Made by a program: the position numbers and the translations under genes
Shown here: one piece after another, positions 17,285-29,111 of the stretch
Layout of the letters: each line of letters opens with the position of its first letter
Numbering within the stretch: the stretch's first letter is position 1
Notes under the pieces: generated by a model
The model's input: only the letters and a program-made list of their open reading frames with translations
Database searches by the model: none
What the model was told of the DNA's origin: nothing
Assembly (NCBI RefSeq): GCF_026625865.1
Contig: NZ_CP113067.1
Span: 2,914,001-2,978,000 of the forward strand
Direction: 5' to 3'
From: Microbacterium sp. SL75
GTDB taxonomy: Bacteria > Actinomycetota > Actinomycetes > Actinomycetales > Microbacteriaceae
DNA: 64,000 nt

Positions 17285-19365
17285 CGGTTCTCCTTGACGT
17301 GCAGGATGTGCACCGGCTCGACGAAGGCGTCGAGGCGCACGAAGTTGTGGTCGGCCCAGGTCCAGACCTGGCCCGTCACGAGGTCCTCGACCTCGTACGA
17401 GACGCCGGGTTCGATGCCGAACACGGTCGTGTCGAGGTGCACGGTGCTCTCGCGGGCGGAATGCGGATCGACGTTCGCGACGACGATGATCGTGTCGCTG
17501 GAACCGGTGGGGGAGAGCTCTGCGGTCAGGTGCTTGGAGTAGACGAGGATCGAGTCGTCGTCACTCCAGTGGATGTCGAGGTTGCGCAGCTGCAGCAGGG
17601 CCGGGTGCGCACGACGCGCCGCGTTGAGCATCCGAATGTACGGGGCGAGCGAGTCGCCCGCGGCCTCGGCGCCGGCCCAGTCGCGGAACTTGTACTCGAA
17701 CTTCTCGTTGTCGATGTTCTCTTCGGCACCCGGGCGCGCGACGTTCTCGAACAGCTCGTAGCCCGCGTACACCCCGTAGGTGGGCGCCGCCGTCGCGGCG
17801 ATCGCGGCGCGGATCTTGTACGCCGGGCGGCCGCCGAACTGCAGGTACTCGGTGAGGATGTCGGGAGTGTTGACGAAGAGGTTGGGCCGCAGGAAGTCGG
17901 AGGTCTCGTGAGCGAGGCCGCCGAGGAACTCCTCGAGCTCCTCCTTCGTGTTGCGCCACGTGAAGTACGTGTAGCTCTGCTGGAACCCGGCCATCGCGAG
18001 TCCCTGCAGGGGGGCGGGGCGCGTGAACGCCTCGGCGAGGAACACCGCTCCGGGTTCCTCGGCGCTGACGGTGGCGATGAGCCACTCCCAGAACTGCAGG
18101 GGCTTGGTGTGGGGGTTGTCGACGCGGAAGATCGTGACGCCCTGCGCGATCCAATGGCGCACGATTCGCAGGACCTCTGCGCGGATACCCTCAGGGTCGT
18201 TGTCGAAGTTGATCGGGTAGATGTCCTGGTACTTCTTGGGCGGGTTCTCGGCGAACGCGATCGAGCCATCGGGCAGCGTCGTGAACCACTCGGGGTGCTC
18301 CGTGACCCAGGGATGGTCGGGCGAGGCTTGGAGCGCCAGGTCGAGAGCGACCTCGATGTCGTTCTCACGGGCGGCCTGCACGAAGGCGCGGAAATCGTCG
18401 AGCGTTCCGAGGTCGGGATGCACGGCGTCGTGCCCGCCCGCGGCGGCGCCGATCGCCCAGGGCGAGCCCGGGTCGCCCGGCTCGGTGACGAGGGTGTTGT
18501 TCGGGCCCTTGCGGTTGGTCTGTCCGATCGGGTGGATCGGCGGGAGGTAGAGGACGTCGAAGCCCATGTCGGCGACGGCCGGGAGGCGCTCGGCGGCGGT
18601 GCGGAAGGTGCCGCTGACCACACTGCCGTCCTCGGCGCGACGCGCACCCTCGGACCGGGGGAAGAACTCGTACCAGGCGCCGACGCCGGCGCGTTCGCGT
18701 TCCACGAGCAGCTCGGCATCCCGTCCGACCGATACCAGGCCCATCATCGGGCGCGCTTCGAAAAGCGACGCGATCTCGGGATCGCGGACGATCTGGAGGG
18801 CGGTGTCGTCGTGCACGTCCGGGTCGCGCAGCGCGCGGGCCGCGTCGTAGAGACGGTCTTTGTCGCTGGCCGGGCGCTTCTTCTCGCCGCGAGCACGGTC
18901 GAACAGCTGCGCGCCCATCTCGCGCATGAGCGCGACGTCGATGCCTGCCGCGATCTTGAGCTCGGCGGCGTGCTCCCAGGTGGCGAAGTCGTCGGCGAAG
19001 GACTCGAACCGGAACCGCCAGATTCCCTGCTCGAGGGGTGCCACGAGTGTCGACCAGCGGTCGAAGCCGTCGTTCAGCGGGCTCAGACGGTGCAGCGATT
19101 CGTCGCCCGACGGCGAGAACAGGCGCACCTGCACGCCGATGCGGTCGTGGCCCTCGCGGAACGCCGTGACGGTGAACGGCACGGCCTCGCCCACGTACGC
19201 GGAAGGCCGGAAGCGGCCACCCGGAACGCTCGGATGCGGCAGCGCCATGGGGATGCGCGGGGTGACCACGCTGCGCGAGGTGGGCGTCGGCTTGACCGGA
19301 CGCACGGGAATCGAGGCGGCGCTGCGCCAGGGCAGCTCGGGCGAGGGAGTCGTCGTGGTGGCCAC
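17281..19365 (-). CDS. glgE: Alpha-1,4-glucan:maltose-1-phosphate maltosyltransferase
   Basis: GlgE (694 aa) extends alpha-1,4-glucans with maltose from maltose 1-phosphate. GH13_3 hallmarks: an N-terminal FRPSAYVGEAVPFTVTAFREGHD domain, FDVLYLPPIHPIG, NRKGPNNTL, the nucleophile Asp in TIFRVDNPHTKP (about 414) and the acid Glu in VFLAEAFTRP (about 442). The GTG start is supported by a TAGGTT -10 box 6 nt upstream. That implies a leaderless message and its own promoter rather than read-through from glgX. Confidence 0.95.
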   Translation of the reverse strand: MATTTTPSPELPWRSAASIPVRPVKPTPTSRSVVTPRIPMALPHPSVPGGRFRPSAYVGEAVPFTVTAFREGHDRIGVQVRLFSPSGDESLHRLSPLNDGFDRWSTLVAPLEQGIWRFRFESFADDFATWEHAAELKIAAGIDVALMREMGAQLFDRARGEKKRPASDKDRLYDAARALRDPDVHDDTALQIVRDPEIASLFEARPMMGLVSVGRDAELLVERERAGVGAWYEFFPRSEGARRAEDGSVVSGTFRTAAERLPAVADMGFDVLYLPPIHPIGQTNRKGPNNTLVTEPGDPGSPWAIGAAAGGHDAVHPDLGTLDDFRAFVQAARENDIEVALDLALQASPDHPWVTEHPEWFTTLPDGSIAFAENPPKKYQDIYPINFDNDPEGIRAEVLRIVRHWIAQGVTIFRVDNPHTKPLQFWEWLIATVSAEEPGAVFLAEAFTRPAPLQGLAMAGFQQSYTYFTWRNTKEELEEFLGGLAHETSDFLRPNLFVNTPDILTEYLQFGGRPAYKIRAAIAATAAPTYGVYAGYELFENVARPGAEENIDNEKFEYKFRDWAGAEAAGDSLAPYIRMLNAARRAHPALLQLRNLDIHWSDDDSILVYSKHLTAELSPTGSSDTIIVVANVDPHSARESTVHLDTTVFGIEPGVSYEVEDLVTGQVWTWADHNFVRLDAFVEPVHILHVKENR

Positions 19366-19371
19366 GGTCCG

Positions 19372-19377
19372 AACCTA
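19372..19377 (-). promoter_or_regulatory. -10 box TAGGTT for glgE, leaderless
   Basis: On the minus strand TAGGTT is followed by 6 nt and then the GTG start of glgE. Confidence 0.5.
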
Positions 19378-19433
19378 TCGCGGGCCACCGACGTTGCCGT
19401 ACGGTTTCGCTCGGCCTTGACAGCGGGCCCGGA

Positions 19434-21512
19434 TCAGTCGACGCGGAACAGGCGCATGCTGGCCCCGGCGACGGGGACCACGTCTCCGGGAGCGAAACGC
19501 TCGGCCTGGTCGGACGGCCTCTCGTCTGCGCTCGACCACAGCGAGACGTACCGCGCGCCCTCGAGCTCGGGGAGGACGATCTCGGTGGCTGCCTCGGTGC
19601 CGTGGACGACGAGCAGCACGCGGTTGGGCTCCTCGTCCTCGGGCGTCGAGGTCGCCAGATACTGCAGCGTCCGGTGCGCGGGGTCGTTCCAGCCGTCGAT
19701 CGACATCGTCTCGCCGCGTTCGTCGAACCATTCCATGACGGATGCCGAGGGGATGACCTCGCCGAGCCGGGCGAATCGTCGCGGGCGCAGCGCGGGGTTC
19801 TCGCGCCGGAGCTGCGTGAGCCGCTGCGTGTGCGCGAAGAGATCGCGCTGCCACGGCGCCAGGTCCCACGAGAGCCAGGTGAGCGCGGAGTCGTGGCAGT
19901 AGGCGTTGTTGTTCCCGCGCTGCGTGCGCCCCATCTCGTCGCCGGCCGTGATCATGGGCACTCCCGCCGAGAGCAGCAGAGTACCCATGAGGTTGCGCAT
20001 GGCTTTGCGTCGGGTGGCGAGCACGCGCTCGTCGTCGGTGCGCCCTTCGGCGCCGTGGTTGAAGGACCGGTTCGTGTCGGCCCCGTCGCGATTCTGCTCG
20101 CCGTTGCCGAGGTTGTGCTTGACGTCGTACGACACGAGGTCACGCAGTGTGAAACCGTCGTGAGCGGTGACGAAATTGACGCTCGCGAGCGGGCCGCGCT
20201 CCTCGCTGAAGGTGTTGGACGACCCCGCGAGCCGCGTGGCGAAGCCCCCGATCCCGACGGGGGCGGTGGCGGCCCGACGTGCGTAGTCGATGTCGCTCAG
20301 CCAGAAGTTGCGGACGCGGTCGCGGTACCGATCGTTCCACTCGAGCCAGCCCTCGCCGAAGTTGCCGGTCTGCCAGCCGCCCATTCCGACGTCCCACGGT
20401 TCGGCGATCAGCTTGGTGCTCGCCAACCGGTCGTCGTCGCGGATCGCCTGGAGCAGGGGATGCTCGGGCGTGAACGAATGGTGCTCGTCGCGACCGAGGG
20501 TGACCGCCAGATCGAAGCGGAAGCCGTCGATCTGGACCTCTTCGCTCCAGTACCTCAACGAATCCAGGATCAGACGCGCGGCGGCGTCCGTCGAGGTGTT
20601 CACGGCGTTGCCGCAGCCGGTCTCGTCGATGTACGCGCCCTCGGCTGTCTGCCGGTAGTAGGCCCTGTTGTCGAGGCCGCGCAGGCTCGTGCGGGGGCCG
20701 CCGATGCCCTCTTCCGCCGTGTGGTTGTAGACGACGTCGAGAAGAACCTCCAGGCCCGCCTCGTGGAGGAGTTTCACCATGCCCTTGAACTCGCGCAGCA
20801 CCGCTTCGGGCCCCTCGGCGCGGCTCGCCGCTGTGGCGTAGGGAGCGTGGGGGGTGAAGAAGTTCAGCGAGTTGTAGCCCCAGTAGTTCGACAGTCCGAG
20901 CTGCAGCAGCCGCGGCTCGGTGGCGAAGGCGTGCACCGGCAGCAGCTCGACGCTGGTCACCCCGAGGGAGAGCAGGTGGTCGATCATCGCGGGGTGCGCG
21001 AGACCCGCATACGTTCCGTGGAGGGCGGGCGGAATGAACGGATGCCGCTTGGTGAGGCCCTTCACGTGACCCTCGTAGATGACCGTGCGGTCGAGGGGCA
21101 CGCGCGGCTTGGCCGAGCTGCCCCAGTCGAAGGATCCGTCCACGACCACCGAGCGCCAATCGCCGTAGCTGCCCGACACGAGCCCGCGGGAGTACGGCTC
21201 GATGAGAAGCGACTGCGGGTTGAAGGTGTGTCCCGGCCCGTGCGGTCCGCCGACGCGGATCGCGTACCGGGCGCCGGGGCGGAGCAGTGCGGTGGTCGCC
21301 TCGAAGACGCCCTCGCCGACGGGGTCCATGGTGATCGTCTCGGTCGCCCAGTCGAGGTCGAGGTCGTCGAAGACGAGCAGCTGCATCGCGTCGGCCGACC
21401 CGGACCAGACGCGCAGCGTGCCGCCGTCGGGGCCGAGGCGCACCCCCAGGTCGTCGAGGGACGAGCTGAGCAGGGCGGGGCGAGCGGGCAGGACAGTCTC
21501 GGGTCGGGACAT
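19434..21512 (-). CDS. glgX: Glycogen debranching protein GlgX
   Basis: GlgX (692 aa) hydrolyses alpha-1,6 branches. An N-terminal CBM48 domain (GTLRVWSGSADAMQLLVFDD) precedes the GH13_11 barrel. YEGHVKGLTKRHP, NYWGYNSLNFFTPH, VVYNHTAEEG, DGFRFDLAVTLG (Asp about 332) and LIAEPWDVGMGGWQTG (Glu about 370) are textbook isoamylase/GlgX motifs, followed by MITAGDEMGRTQRGNNNAYC. A minus-strand TAGCCT box 7 nt before the ATG suggests a leaderless start. It sits 68 nt upstream of glgE in the same direction, so the three glg genes may be partly co-transcribed. Confidence 0.95.
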   Translation of the reverse strand: MSRPETVLPARPALLSSSLDDLGVRLGPDGGTLRVWSGSADAMQLLVFDDLDLDWATETITMDPVGEGVFEATTALLRPGARYAIRVGGPHGPGHTFNPQSLLIEPYSRGLVSGSYGDWRSVVVDGSFDWGSSAKPRVPLDRTVIYEGHVKGLTKRHPFIPPALHGTYAGLAHPAMIDHLLSLGVTSVELLPVHAFATEPRLLQLGLSNYWGYNSLNFFTPHAPYATAASRAEGPEAVLREFKGMVKLLHEAGLEVLLDVVYNHTAEEGIGGPRTSLRGLDNRAYYRQTAEGAYIDETGCGNAVNTSTDAAARLILDSLRYWSEEVQIDGFRFDLAVTLGRDEHHSFTPEHPLLQAIRDDDRLASTKLIAEPWDVGMGGWQTGNFGEGWLEWNDRYRDRVRNFWLSDIDYARRAATAPVGIGGFATRLAGSSNTFSEERGPLASVNFVTAHDGFTLRDLVSYDVKHNLGNGEQNRDGADTNRSFNHGAEGRTDDERVLATRRKAMRNLMGTLLLSAGVPMITAGDEMGRTQRGNNNAYCHDSALTWLSWDLAPWQRDLFAHTQRLTQLRRENPALRPRRFARLGEVIPSASVMEWFDERGETMSIDGWNDPAHRTLQYLATSTPEDEEPNRVLLVVHGTEAATEIVLPELEGARYVSLWSSADERPSDQAERFAPGDVVPVAGASMRLFRVD

Positions 21513-21519
21513 GCGTCTT

Positions 21520-21525
21520 AGGCTA
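21520..21525 (-). promoter_or_regulatory. -10 box TAGCCT for glgX, leaderless
   Basis: TAGCCT on the minus strand lies 7 nt before the ATG of glgX. Confidence 0.5.
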
Positions 21526-21558
21526 GTGAAAGGCGCGGGAGATACGGGGAGGGTGAGG

Positions 21559-22743
21559 ATGCGGGTTTACCTCGATCACGCGGCGACCACCCCTCTGCGC
21601 CCCGAAGCGCGCGAAGCGTGGCTCGCTGCCCACGACGTGCTCGGCAACCCCTCGTCGATCCATGCCGCGGGGCAGGATGCCCGGCGTCTCCTCGAAGACG
21701 CGCGCGAGAGCGTCGCCGCGGTCCTGGGGTGCCAGCCCATCGAGGTGGTCTTCACCTCGGGTGGCACCGAGTCCGCCAACCTCGCCCTGAAGGGCCTGTG
21801 GTGGTCGCGTCAGCCGGCGACGGACGCGATCGTGCTGCCCGACGGGGAGCACCACGCGACGCTGGACGCCGTGGGGTGGCTCGCTGCGACGCAGGACGCG
21901 CAGGTGCGCGCCGCGCCCCTCGATCCGCTCGGACGCATCGACGTCGAGGCGTTCTTGACCGTTCTGCCCGGTGCTGCCCTCGCCACCGCGCTCGTGGCGA
22001 GCAACGAGGTGGGAACGATCCAGGATGCCGCCGATCTGGCCTTGCGCGCGCACGAGGCCGGAGTGCCGCTGCACCTGGACGCCGTCTCGGCGCTCGGCCA
22101 GATCACGGTGGACTTCGCCGCGTGGCGCGGGGCGGGCACCGATTCCTCCGGGCTCGTCGCGATGTCGGTGTCGGCTCACAAGGTCGGCGGTCCGGTCGGC
22201 GTCGGTGCAGCGGTCGTCTCGCGACACGCCCGCCTCACGCCCCTCGTCCACGGCGGCGGGCAGCAGCGCAGCCTCCGTGCCGGCACCCAGGACGTCGCGG
22301 GAGCCGCCGCCTTCGCCGCCGCGATCACGGCGGCCGAGCACGAGCGCCGCGACGAGGCCGTGCGTCTCGAGGCCCTGCGGGATCGCCTGGTGGCCGGCAT
22401 CCGCTCGTCCATCCCTTCGGCCCGACTGCTCGGGCATCCCACCGAGCGTCTCCCCGGTAACGCGCACGTGCTCTTCCCGGATGCCGCGGGCGAGACGCTG
22501 CTCTTCCTGCTCGACATGGAGCAGATCGCGGTGTCGACGGGGTCCGCGTGTCAGGCCGGGGTCGCGGAGCCCTCGCACGTGGTTCTGGCTCTCGGGCTGG
22601 ACGATCGTGCGGCGCGCTCGGTTCTGCGATTCACGCTCGGCCGCACCTCGACGGACGCCGACGTCGACGCCGTGCTCTCCCGTCTGCCCGATGCGTACGC
22701 CCGGGCCGTCGCATCCGGCGCCCGTTCAGACCGACGTTCGTAG
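21559..22743 (+). CDS. Cysteine desulfurase (NifS/IscS-like)
   Basis: This 394-aa PLP enzyme moves sulfur from cysteine to acceptors. YLDHAATTPLRPEA opens the fold, FTSGGTESANLALKG binds the cofactor phosphate, LHLDAVSALGQI carries the Asp, SAHKVGGPVGVGA holds the PLP Lys (K208), and STGSACQAG carries the persulfide Cys (C331). The ATG at 21559 follows a GGGAGGGTGAGG ribosome site. mnmA starts 9 nt downstream, so this desulfurase most likely feeds MnmA for tRNA thiolation; iron-sulfur cluster work is also possible. Confidence 0.92.
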   Translation: MRVYLDHAATTPLRPEAREAWLAAHDVLGNPSSIHAAGQDARRLLEDARESVAAVLGCQPIEVVFTSGGTESANLALKGLWWSRQPATDAIVLPDGEHHATLDAVGWLAATQDAQVRAAPLDPLGRIDVEAFLTVLPGAALATALVASNEVGTIQDAADLALRAHEAGVPLHLDAVSALGQITVDFAAWRGAGTDSSGLVAMSVSAHKVGGPVGVGAAVVSRHARLTPLVHGGGQQRSLRAGTQDVAGAAAFAAAITAAEHERRDEAVRLEALRDRLVAGIRSSIPSARLLGHPTERLPGNAHVLFPDAAGETLLFLLDMEQIAVSTGSACQAGVAEPSHVVLALGLDDRAARSVLRFTLGRTSTDADVDAVLSRLPDAYARAVASGARSDRRS

Positions 22744-22746
22744 ACT
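22741..22746 (+). promoter_or_regulatory. -10 box TAGACT for mnmA, leaderless
   Basis: TAGACT overlaps the stop codon of the desulfurase gene and lies 6 nt before the mnmA ATG. mnmA may thus have its own leaderless transcript inside the operon. Confidence 0.45.
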
Positions 22747-22752
22747 GGGACG

Positions 22753-23850
22753 ATGCGAGTTCTGGCGGCGATGAGCGGTGGGGTCGACTCCGCGGTGGCT
22801 GCGGCCCGCGCGGTGGAGGCGGGTCACGACGTGGTCGGCGTACACCTGGCGCTGTCGCGCGCCGGGGGGACTCTCCGCGCCGGTAGCCGCGGCTGCTGCA
22901 CGATCGAAGACGCCATGGACGCACGGCGTGCCGCCGACAAGCTCGGCATGCCCTTCTACGTCTGGGATTTCTCGGAGCGGTTCCGCGACGACGTGATCGA
23001 TGACTTCGTGGCGGAGTACCGTGCCGGGCGCACCCCGAATCCCTGCATGCGCTGCAACGAGAAGATCAAGTTCGCCGCGCTTCTGGAGCGCGCGCTGGAG
23101 CTCGGCTTCGACGCCGTGTGCACGGGTCACTACGCCACGCTCGTCGATACGCCCGACGGGCGCGAGCTGCATCGGGCTTCCGACAACGCGAAGGACCAGT
23201 CCTACGTGCTGGGCGTGCTCACGGCCGAGCAGCTCGCTCACACCTACTTCCCGCTCGGTTCGACGCCCTCGAAGGCGCTCGTGCGCGCCGAGGCGGAGGA
23301 GCGCGGGCTGTCGGTGGCGCAGAAGCCCGACAGCCACGACATCTGCTTCATCCCCGACGGCGACACGCGCGGCTGGCTCGCCAACAAGGTCGGTGCCGAG
23401 CGCGGAGAGATCCTCGATCGCACAGGTGCGGTGGTCGGCACGCACGAGGGGGCGCACGCCTTCACGGTCGGTCAGCGTCGCGGCCTGCAACTGGGGGTTC
23501 CCGCGGCCGACGGCAAACCGCGATTCGTGCTCGAGGTCCGCCCGATCAACAACACGGTCGTGGTCGGCCCCAAGGAGGCGCTCGCGTGCTCCGAGATCGC
23601 GGGGGAGCGCTTCACCTGGGCGGGTCGGGCACCCTCGTCGACCTCTTTCGCGTGTCACGCGCAGATCCGCGCGCACGCCGATCCCGTCCCGGCGACGGCC
23701 GAGCTCGTCGACGGTGTGCTGACGGTGCGTCCCGAGACGCCGTTCGACGGTGTGGCGCCCGGGCAGACCGCGGTGCTCTACGACGGCACGCGCGTGCTCG
23801 GGCAGTTCACGATCGATCGGACGGTGTCGGCGGTTCCGGTCGAGGCGTGA
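22753..23850 (+). CDS. mnmA: tRNA 2-thiouridylase MnmA
   Basis: MnmA (365 aa) makes 2-thiouridine at position 34 of tRNA-Lys/Glu/Gln. The PP-loop ATP site MSGGVDSA is at residues 7-14. The two catalytic cysteines match the family: C101 in [12 protein letters not shown] and C198 in [17 protein letters not shown] and [10 protein letters not shown] are also conserved. Sulfur probably comes from the desulfurase encoded directly upstream. The ATG at 22753 is 6 nt after a TAGACT box. Confidence 0.97.
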   Translation: MRVLAAMSGGVDSAVAAARAVEAGHDVVGVHLALSRAGGTLRAGSRGCCTIEDAMDARRAADKLGMPFYVWDFSERFRDDVIDDFVAEYRAGRTPNPCMRCNEKIKFAALLERALELGFDAVCTGHYATLVDTPDGRELHRASDNAKDQSYVLGVLTAEQLAHTYFPLGSTPSKALVRAEAEERGLSVAQKPDSHDICFIPDGDTRGWLANKVGAERGEILDRTGAVVGTHEGAHAFTVGQRRGLQLGVPAADGKPRFVLEVRPINNTVVVGPKEALACSEIAGERFTWAGRAPSSTSFACHAQIRAHADPVPATAELVDGVLTVRPETPFDGVAPGQTAVLYDGTRVLGQFTIDRTVSAVPVEA

Positions 23851-23903
23851 CCGGTGAGGGACTTGGTGGTGCAAGGCCCTCCGAGGATGTCGGAACCCCT
23901 CCC

Positions 23904-23909
23904 TAAGCT
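23904..23909 (+). promoter_or_regulatory. -10 box TAAGCT for ligA, leaderless
   Basis: TAAGCT lies 6 nt before the GTG start of ligA. Confidence 0.45.
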
Positions 23910-23915
23910 GGATGA

Positions 23916-26366
<2,451 letters not shown>

Positions 26367-26373
26367 GAGAACG

Positions 26374-26407
26374 AGAGAGGGCGGGAGTCGAAGCCCCCGC
26401 CCTCTCT
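26374..26407. terminator. Bidirectional terminator between ligA and the lipoprotein gene
   Basis: The arms agagagggcggg and cccgccctctct are perfectly complementary and lie between convergent genes. Confidence 0.85.
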
Positions 26408-26425
26408 GCTCGGTCGTGTCCGGCG

Positions 26426-26926
26426 TCAGCCGGCGCAGGCCGTTGCAGCCTCGGTGAAGCTCGACTGCAGAGTGCTGATCTGGTCGCTCAGCCCGCTGGC
26501 CTTCGACGGGTCCGCGACGACGGTCTCGAGGTACGCGGCGTAGTTGCTGAGCGCACCGCTGGCCTTCTGCGCCGCGGGCGCGATCTCTTCATTGGTGATC
26601 GACGAGAACTGGGTGCCGACGTCGGATGCGAGCTGCTTGAACGCCGTGAGCGTCGCCTGCGGGTCGGAACTGTCGACCGTGCTGCCCGCACCGCTGACCG
26701 CCTGGAACTGCTCGCGGACGATGTCGCAGGCCTCCGCCTTCGACTGGTCGCCCGCGGGAGCGGCGGGCGTTGCGGGCGCCGTGGTCTCCTGCGTGGTGGT
26801 GGTACCGCCGTCGTTCGAGCTGTTGTCGCTCGACTCGGCGGTGTTCGACGCGCCGCCCGAGCAGCCGGCGAGTAGGAGCAGCGCAGAGGCTGCGACGAGA
26901 GCGAACGGAGTGCGCTTGATGATCAT
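26426..26926 (-). CDS. Putative lipoprotein
   Basis: The 166-aa product has a signal sequence with lipobox LLAGC (Cys about 22), a Ser/Asn/Thr-rich linker (23-60) and a mostly helical C-terminal domain of about 100 residues (AEACDIVREQFQAV, FKQLASDVGTQFSSI, AAQKASGALSNYAAYLETV). Two cysteines at the ends of the domain (ACDIV and TACAG) could form a disulfide. No family was recognised. It ends at the shared terminator with ligA and seems to be monocistronic. Confidence 0.65.
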   Translation of the reverse strand: MIIKRTPFALVAASALLLLAGCSGGASNTAESSDNSSNDGGTTTTQETTAPATPAAPAGDQSKAEACDIVREQFQAVSGAGSTVDSSDPQATLTAFKQLASDVGTQFSSITNEEIAPAAQKASGALSNYAAYLETVVADPSKASGLSDQISTLQSSFTEAATACAG

Positions 26927-27057
26927 GTGATTCCCCCAAGGTCACACCCGGGCACGACACGGCCCGGATTCGCCCACCGTATCGACCCCGTGGCCGGCCA
27001 TGCCAATTCGACCCCTGCCCTTGCGCGACGAGCTCGGGTGTAGCAGGGACCGGGTCC

Positions 27058-28738
27058 TCAGCCCTCGAGGAGCCTGTCGCGCACCTGGCGCCGGAGCACC
27101 TTGCCGATGAGGGAGCGGGGGAGTTCGTCGACCACGACGATCCGCTTCGGCACCTTGTACGGCGTCAGGATGCCGCGGGCGAACGCCCGCACCGCCTCGC
27201 CGTCGAACTCGCCCGGCGACGACGGCACCACCGCGGCGATGACCTCTTCGCCCGAGTGCTCGCTCGGCACGCCGACGACCGCGACATCCACGACAGAGGG
27301 GTGCTGACGCAGCACGTTCTCGACCTCGGTGGGGGCGACGTTGAAGCCGCCCGTGATGATGAGCTCCTTGATGCGGTCGACGATCCGGACGAACCCGCCG
27401 TCGTCGATCGTGACGATGTCTCCGGTGCGGAACCACCCGTCGACGAAGACCGCCTCGGTCTCTTCGGGTTTGCCGTAGTAGCCGGAGAAGACCTGCGGAC
27501 CGCGCACGAGCAGTTCTCCGCGCTCGACGTCCGTGCGGGGATCGTCGGGGTCGACCACGCGGCACTCGGTGCCGGGAAGGGGCAGGCCGACGGTGCCCGC
27601 GACCCGGTTGTCGGCCACGGGATTGGCCATGAGCACGGGGGAGCACTCGCTCAACCCGTAACCCTCGACGAGGAACCCGCCGGTGGCCTGCTCGAAGGGG
27701 ACGACCAGGGAGTGCGGGAGCGCCATGGCCCCCGAGATCGCGACATCCGTGCCGGTGAGGGACACCCCCTTCTCGTTCGCGGCCGCGAGCAGGCGCTCGG
27801 CGATCGGTGGCACCAGCGGAAGGAACGTCGCGGGGTGCTTCTTCGTGACCTCGAGCACGAGGTCGGGGTCGAACTTCGGGAACAGCACGAGACGCGCGCC
27901 CATCGACATCGCGAAAGTCAGGCACAACGTCAGGCCGTAGGCGTGGAACATCGGCAGCACCGCGTAGACGACGCAGCCCTCGCCGCGCACGATCTGCGGT
28001 ACCCAGGCCCGTGCTTGCGCGGCGTTGGCGAGGAGGTTCGCGTGGGTGAGCATCGCCCCCTTGGGGGTCCCGGTCGTGCCGCTCGTGTACTGGATGATCG
28101 CCAGATCCGTCGAGCCCGGCCGAGGGTGCGTCTCGGGAAGGGGCTGGTGGCGTGTCAGGTCGGCCCAGCGGTCGGCATCCTGGGTCTTCGTCGTCAGGGC
28201 GGCACGGGCCTCGCGTGCCCTGGCGATCGGCAGACGCAGGGCGAGTCGGGTGCGCAGCGGCATGGCGGTGGTCACATCGACCGAGACGAGCGTGTCGACC
28301 TTCAGATCTGCGGGAAATTCCTGCACGGTCGCGACGACCTTGCTCCACACGATGGCGTGCTTCGCGCCGTGGTCCTCGAACTGCTTGCGGAGCTCCCGCG
28401 GCGTGTAGAGCGGATTGTGCTCGACCCACGACCGCACCCAGTCGCAGCACGGCGTAGAACGCCACGATGTGCTGCGGGCAGTTCGGCAATACGAGGGCGA
28501 CCGGATCCCCCGCCTTGACGCCGCGCTCTGCGAGAGCACTGGCGACGCGGGCGATCTGGTCGGACATCTCGGCGTAGGAGGTCTCACGGCCGAAGAACTG
28601 CAGGGCCGGGGCGTCGGGGTAATCCCGCACCGAGGCGTCGACGATGTCGACGAGCGACCCGCCCTGGGGCGCCAGGTCTTCGGGCACCCCCGCGGCATAG
28701 CTCGAGGTCCAGGGGCGCGGCGGATCGAAGCTCGTCAC
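27058..28738 (-). pseudogene. Long-chain acyl-CoA synthetase (FadD-like), frameshifted
   Basis: An AMP-forming acyl-CoA ligase is split by a single-base insertion. The N-terminal frame starts at GTG 28738 and reads correctly through FYAVLRLGAVV; the rest of the protein (VEHNPLYTPRELRKQFEDHG onward) is in the next frame. The extra base lies in the CCC at 28425-28427. All motifs downstream are intact: IQYTSGTTGTPKGAMLTH (ATP binding), VEGYGLSECSPV, FRTGDIVTIDD, IKELIITGGFNVAP and the C-terminal Lys in IGKVLRRQ. The reconstructed protein would be about 560 aa. Because only one base is wrong, a sequencing error or recent mutation is as likely as old decay. The start has a TAGGCT box 6 nt upstream. 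Confidence 0.85.
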
Positions 28739-28744
28739 CCCGCC

Positions 28745-28750
28745 AGCCTA
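28745..28750 (-). promoter_or_regulatory. -10 box TAGGCT for the fadD-like gene, leaderless
   Basis: TAGGCT on the minus strand is 6 nt before the GTG at 28738. It supports that start and divergent transcription from gatC. Confidence 0.5.
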
Positions 28751-28799
28751 TGGGCGCGTACGCGGCGGGGTCGAGGCGGGCGCGGCACCGCGCGCGAAC

Positions 28800-28805
28800 T
28801 AGACT
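28800..28805 (+). promoter_or_regulatory. -10 box TAGACT for gatCAB, leaderless
   Basis: TAGACT lies 6 nt before the GTG of gatC, with no ribosome site between them. Confidence 0.55.
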
Positions 28806-28811
28806 TGCCGG

Positions 28812-29111
28812 GTGTCTGAAATCACTCCTGATCTCGTGCGCCATCTCGGTGTGCTCGCCCGGATCCAGTTGAGCGACGAGGAGGTCCAGAGCCTCACCGG
28901 TCAGCTGGATGCCATCGTCGACAACATCGCGAAGGTGTCCGAGGTGGCGACCCCCGAGGTCGTCGCGACGAGCCACCCGATCCCGCTCGAGAACGTCTTC
29001 CGCCCCGATGTCGTGCAGCAGCAGCTCACGCGCGAGCAGGTGCTCCAGAACGCTCCCGACCAGGCCGACGGCCGTTTCCGTGTGACCGCGATCCTGGGAG
29101 AAGAGCAGTGA
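28812..29111 (+). CDS. gatC: Asp/Glu-tRNA amidotransferase subunit C
   Basis: GatC (99 aa) stabilises the GatA-GatB complex. Typical features are [21 protein letters not shown] at the N-terminus, the [19 protein letters not shown] helix and PLENVFRPD. It overlaps gatA by 4 nt (GTGA), the first of a tight gatC-gatA-gatB operon. Confidence 0.97.
   Translation: MSEITPDLVRHLGVLARIQLSDEEVQSLTGQLDAIVDNIAKVSEVATPEVVATSHPIPLENVFRPDVVQQQLTREQVLQNAPDQADGRFRVTAILGEEQ

Noticed and set aside
26426-26926. A frameshifted or spurious antisense frame to ligA
   Set aside because: It lies beyond ligA, has a lipobox signal and ends at the shared terminator, so it is kept as a real gene.
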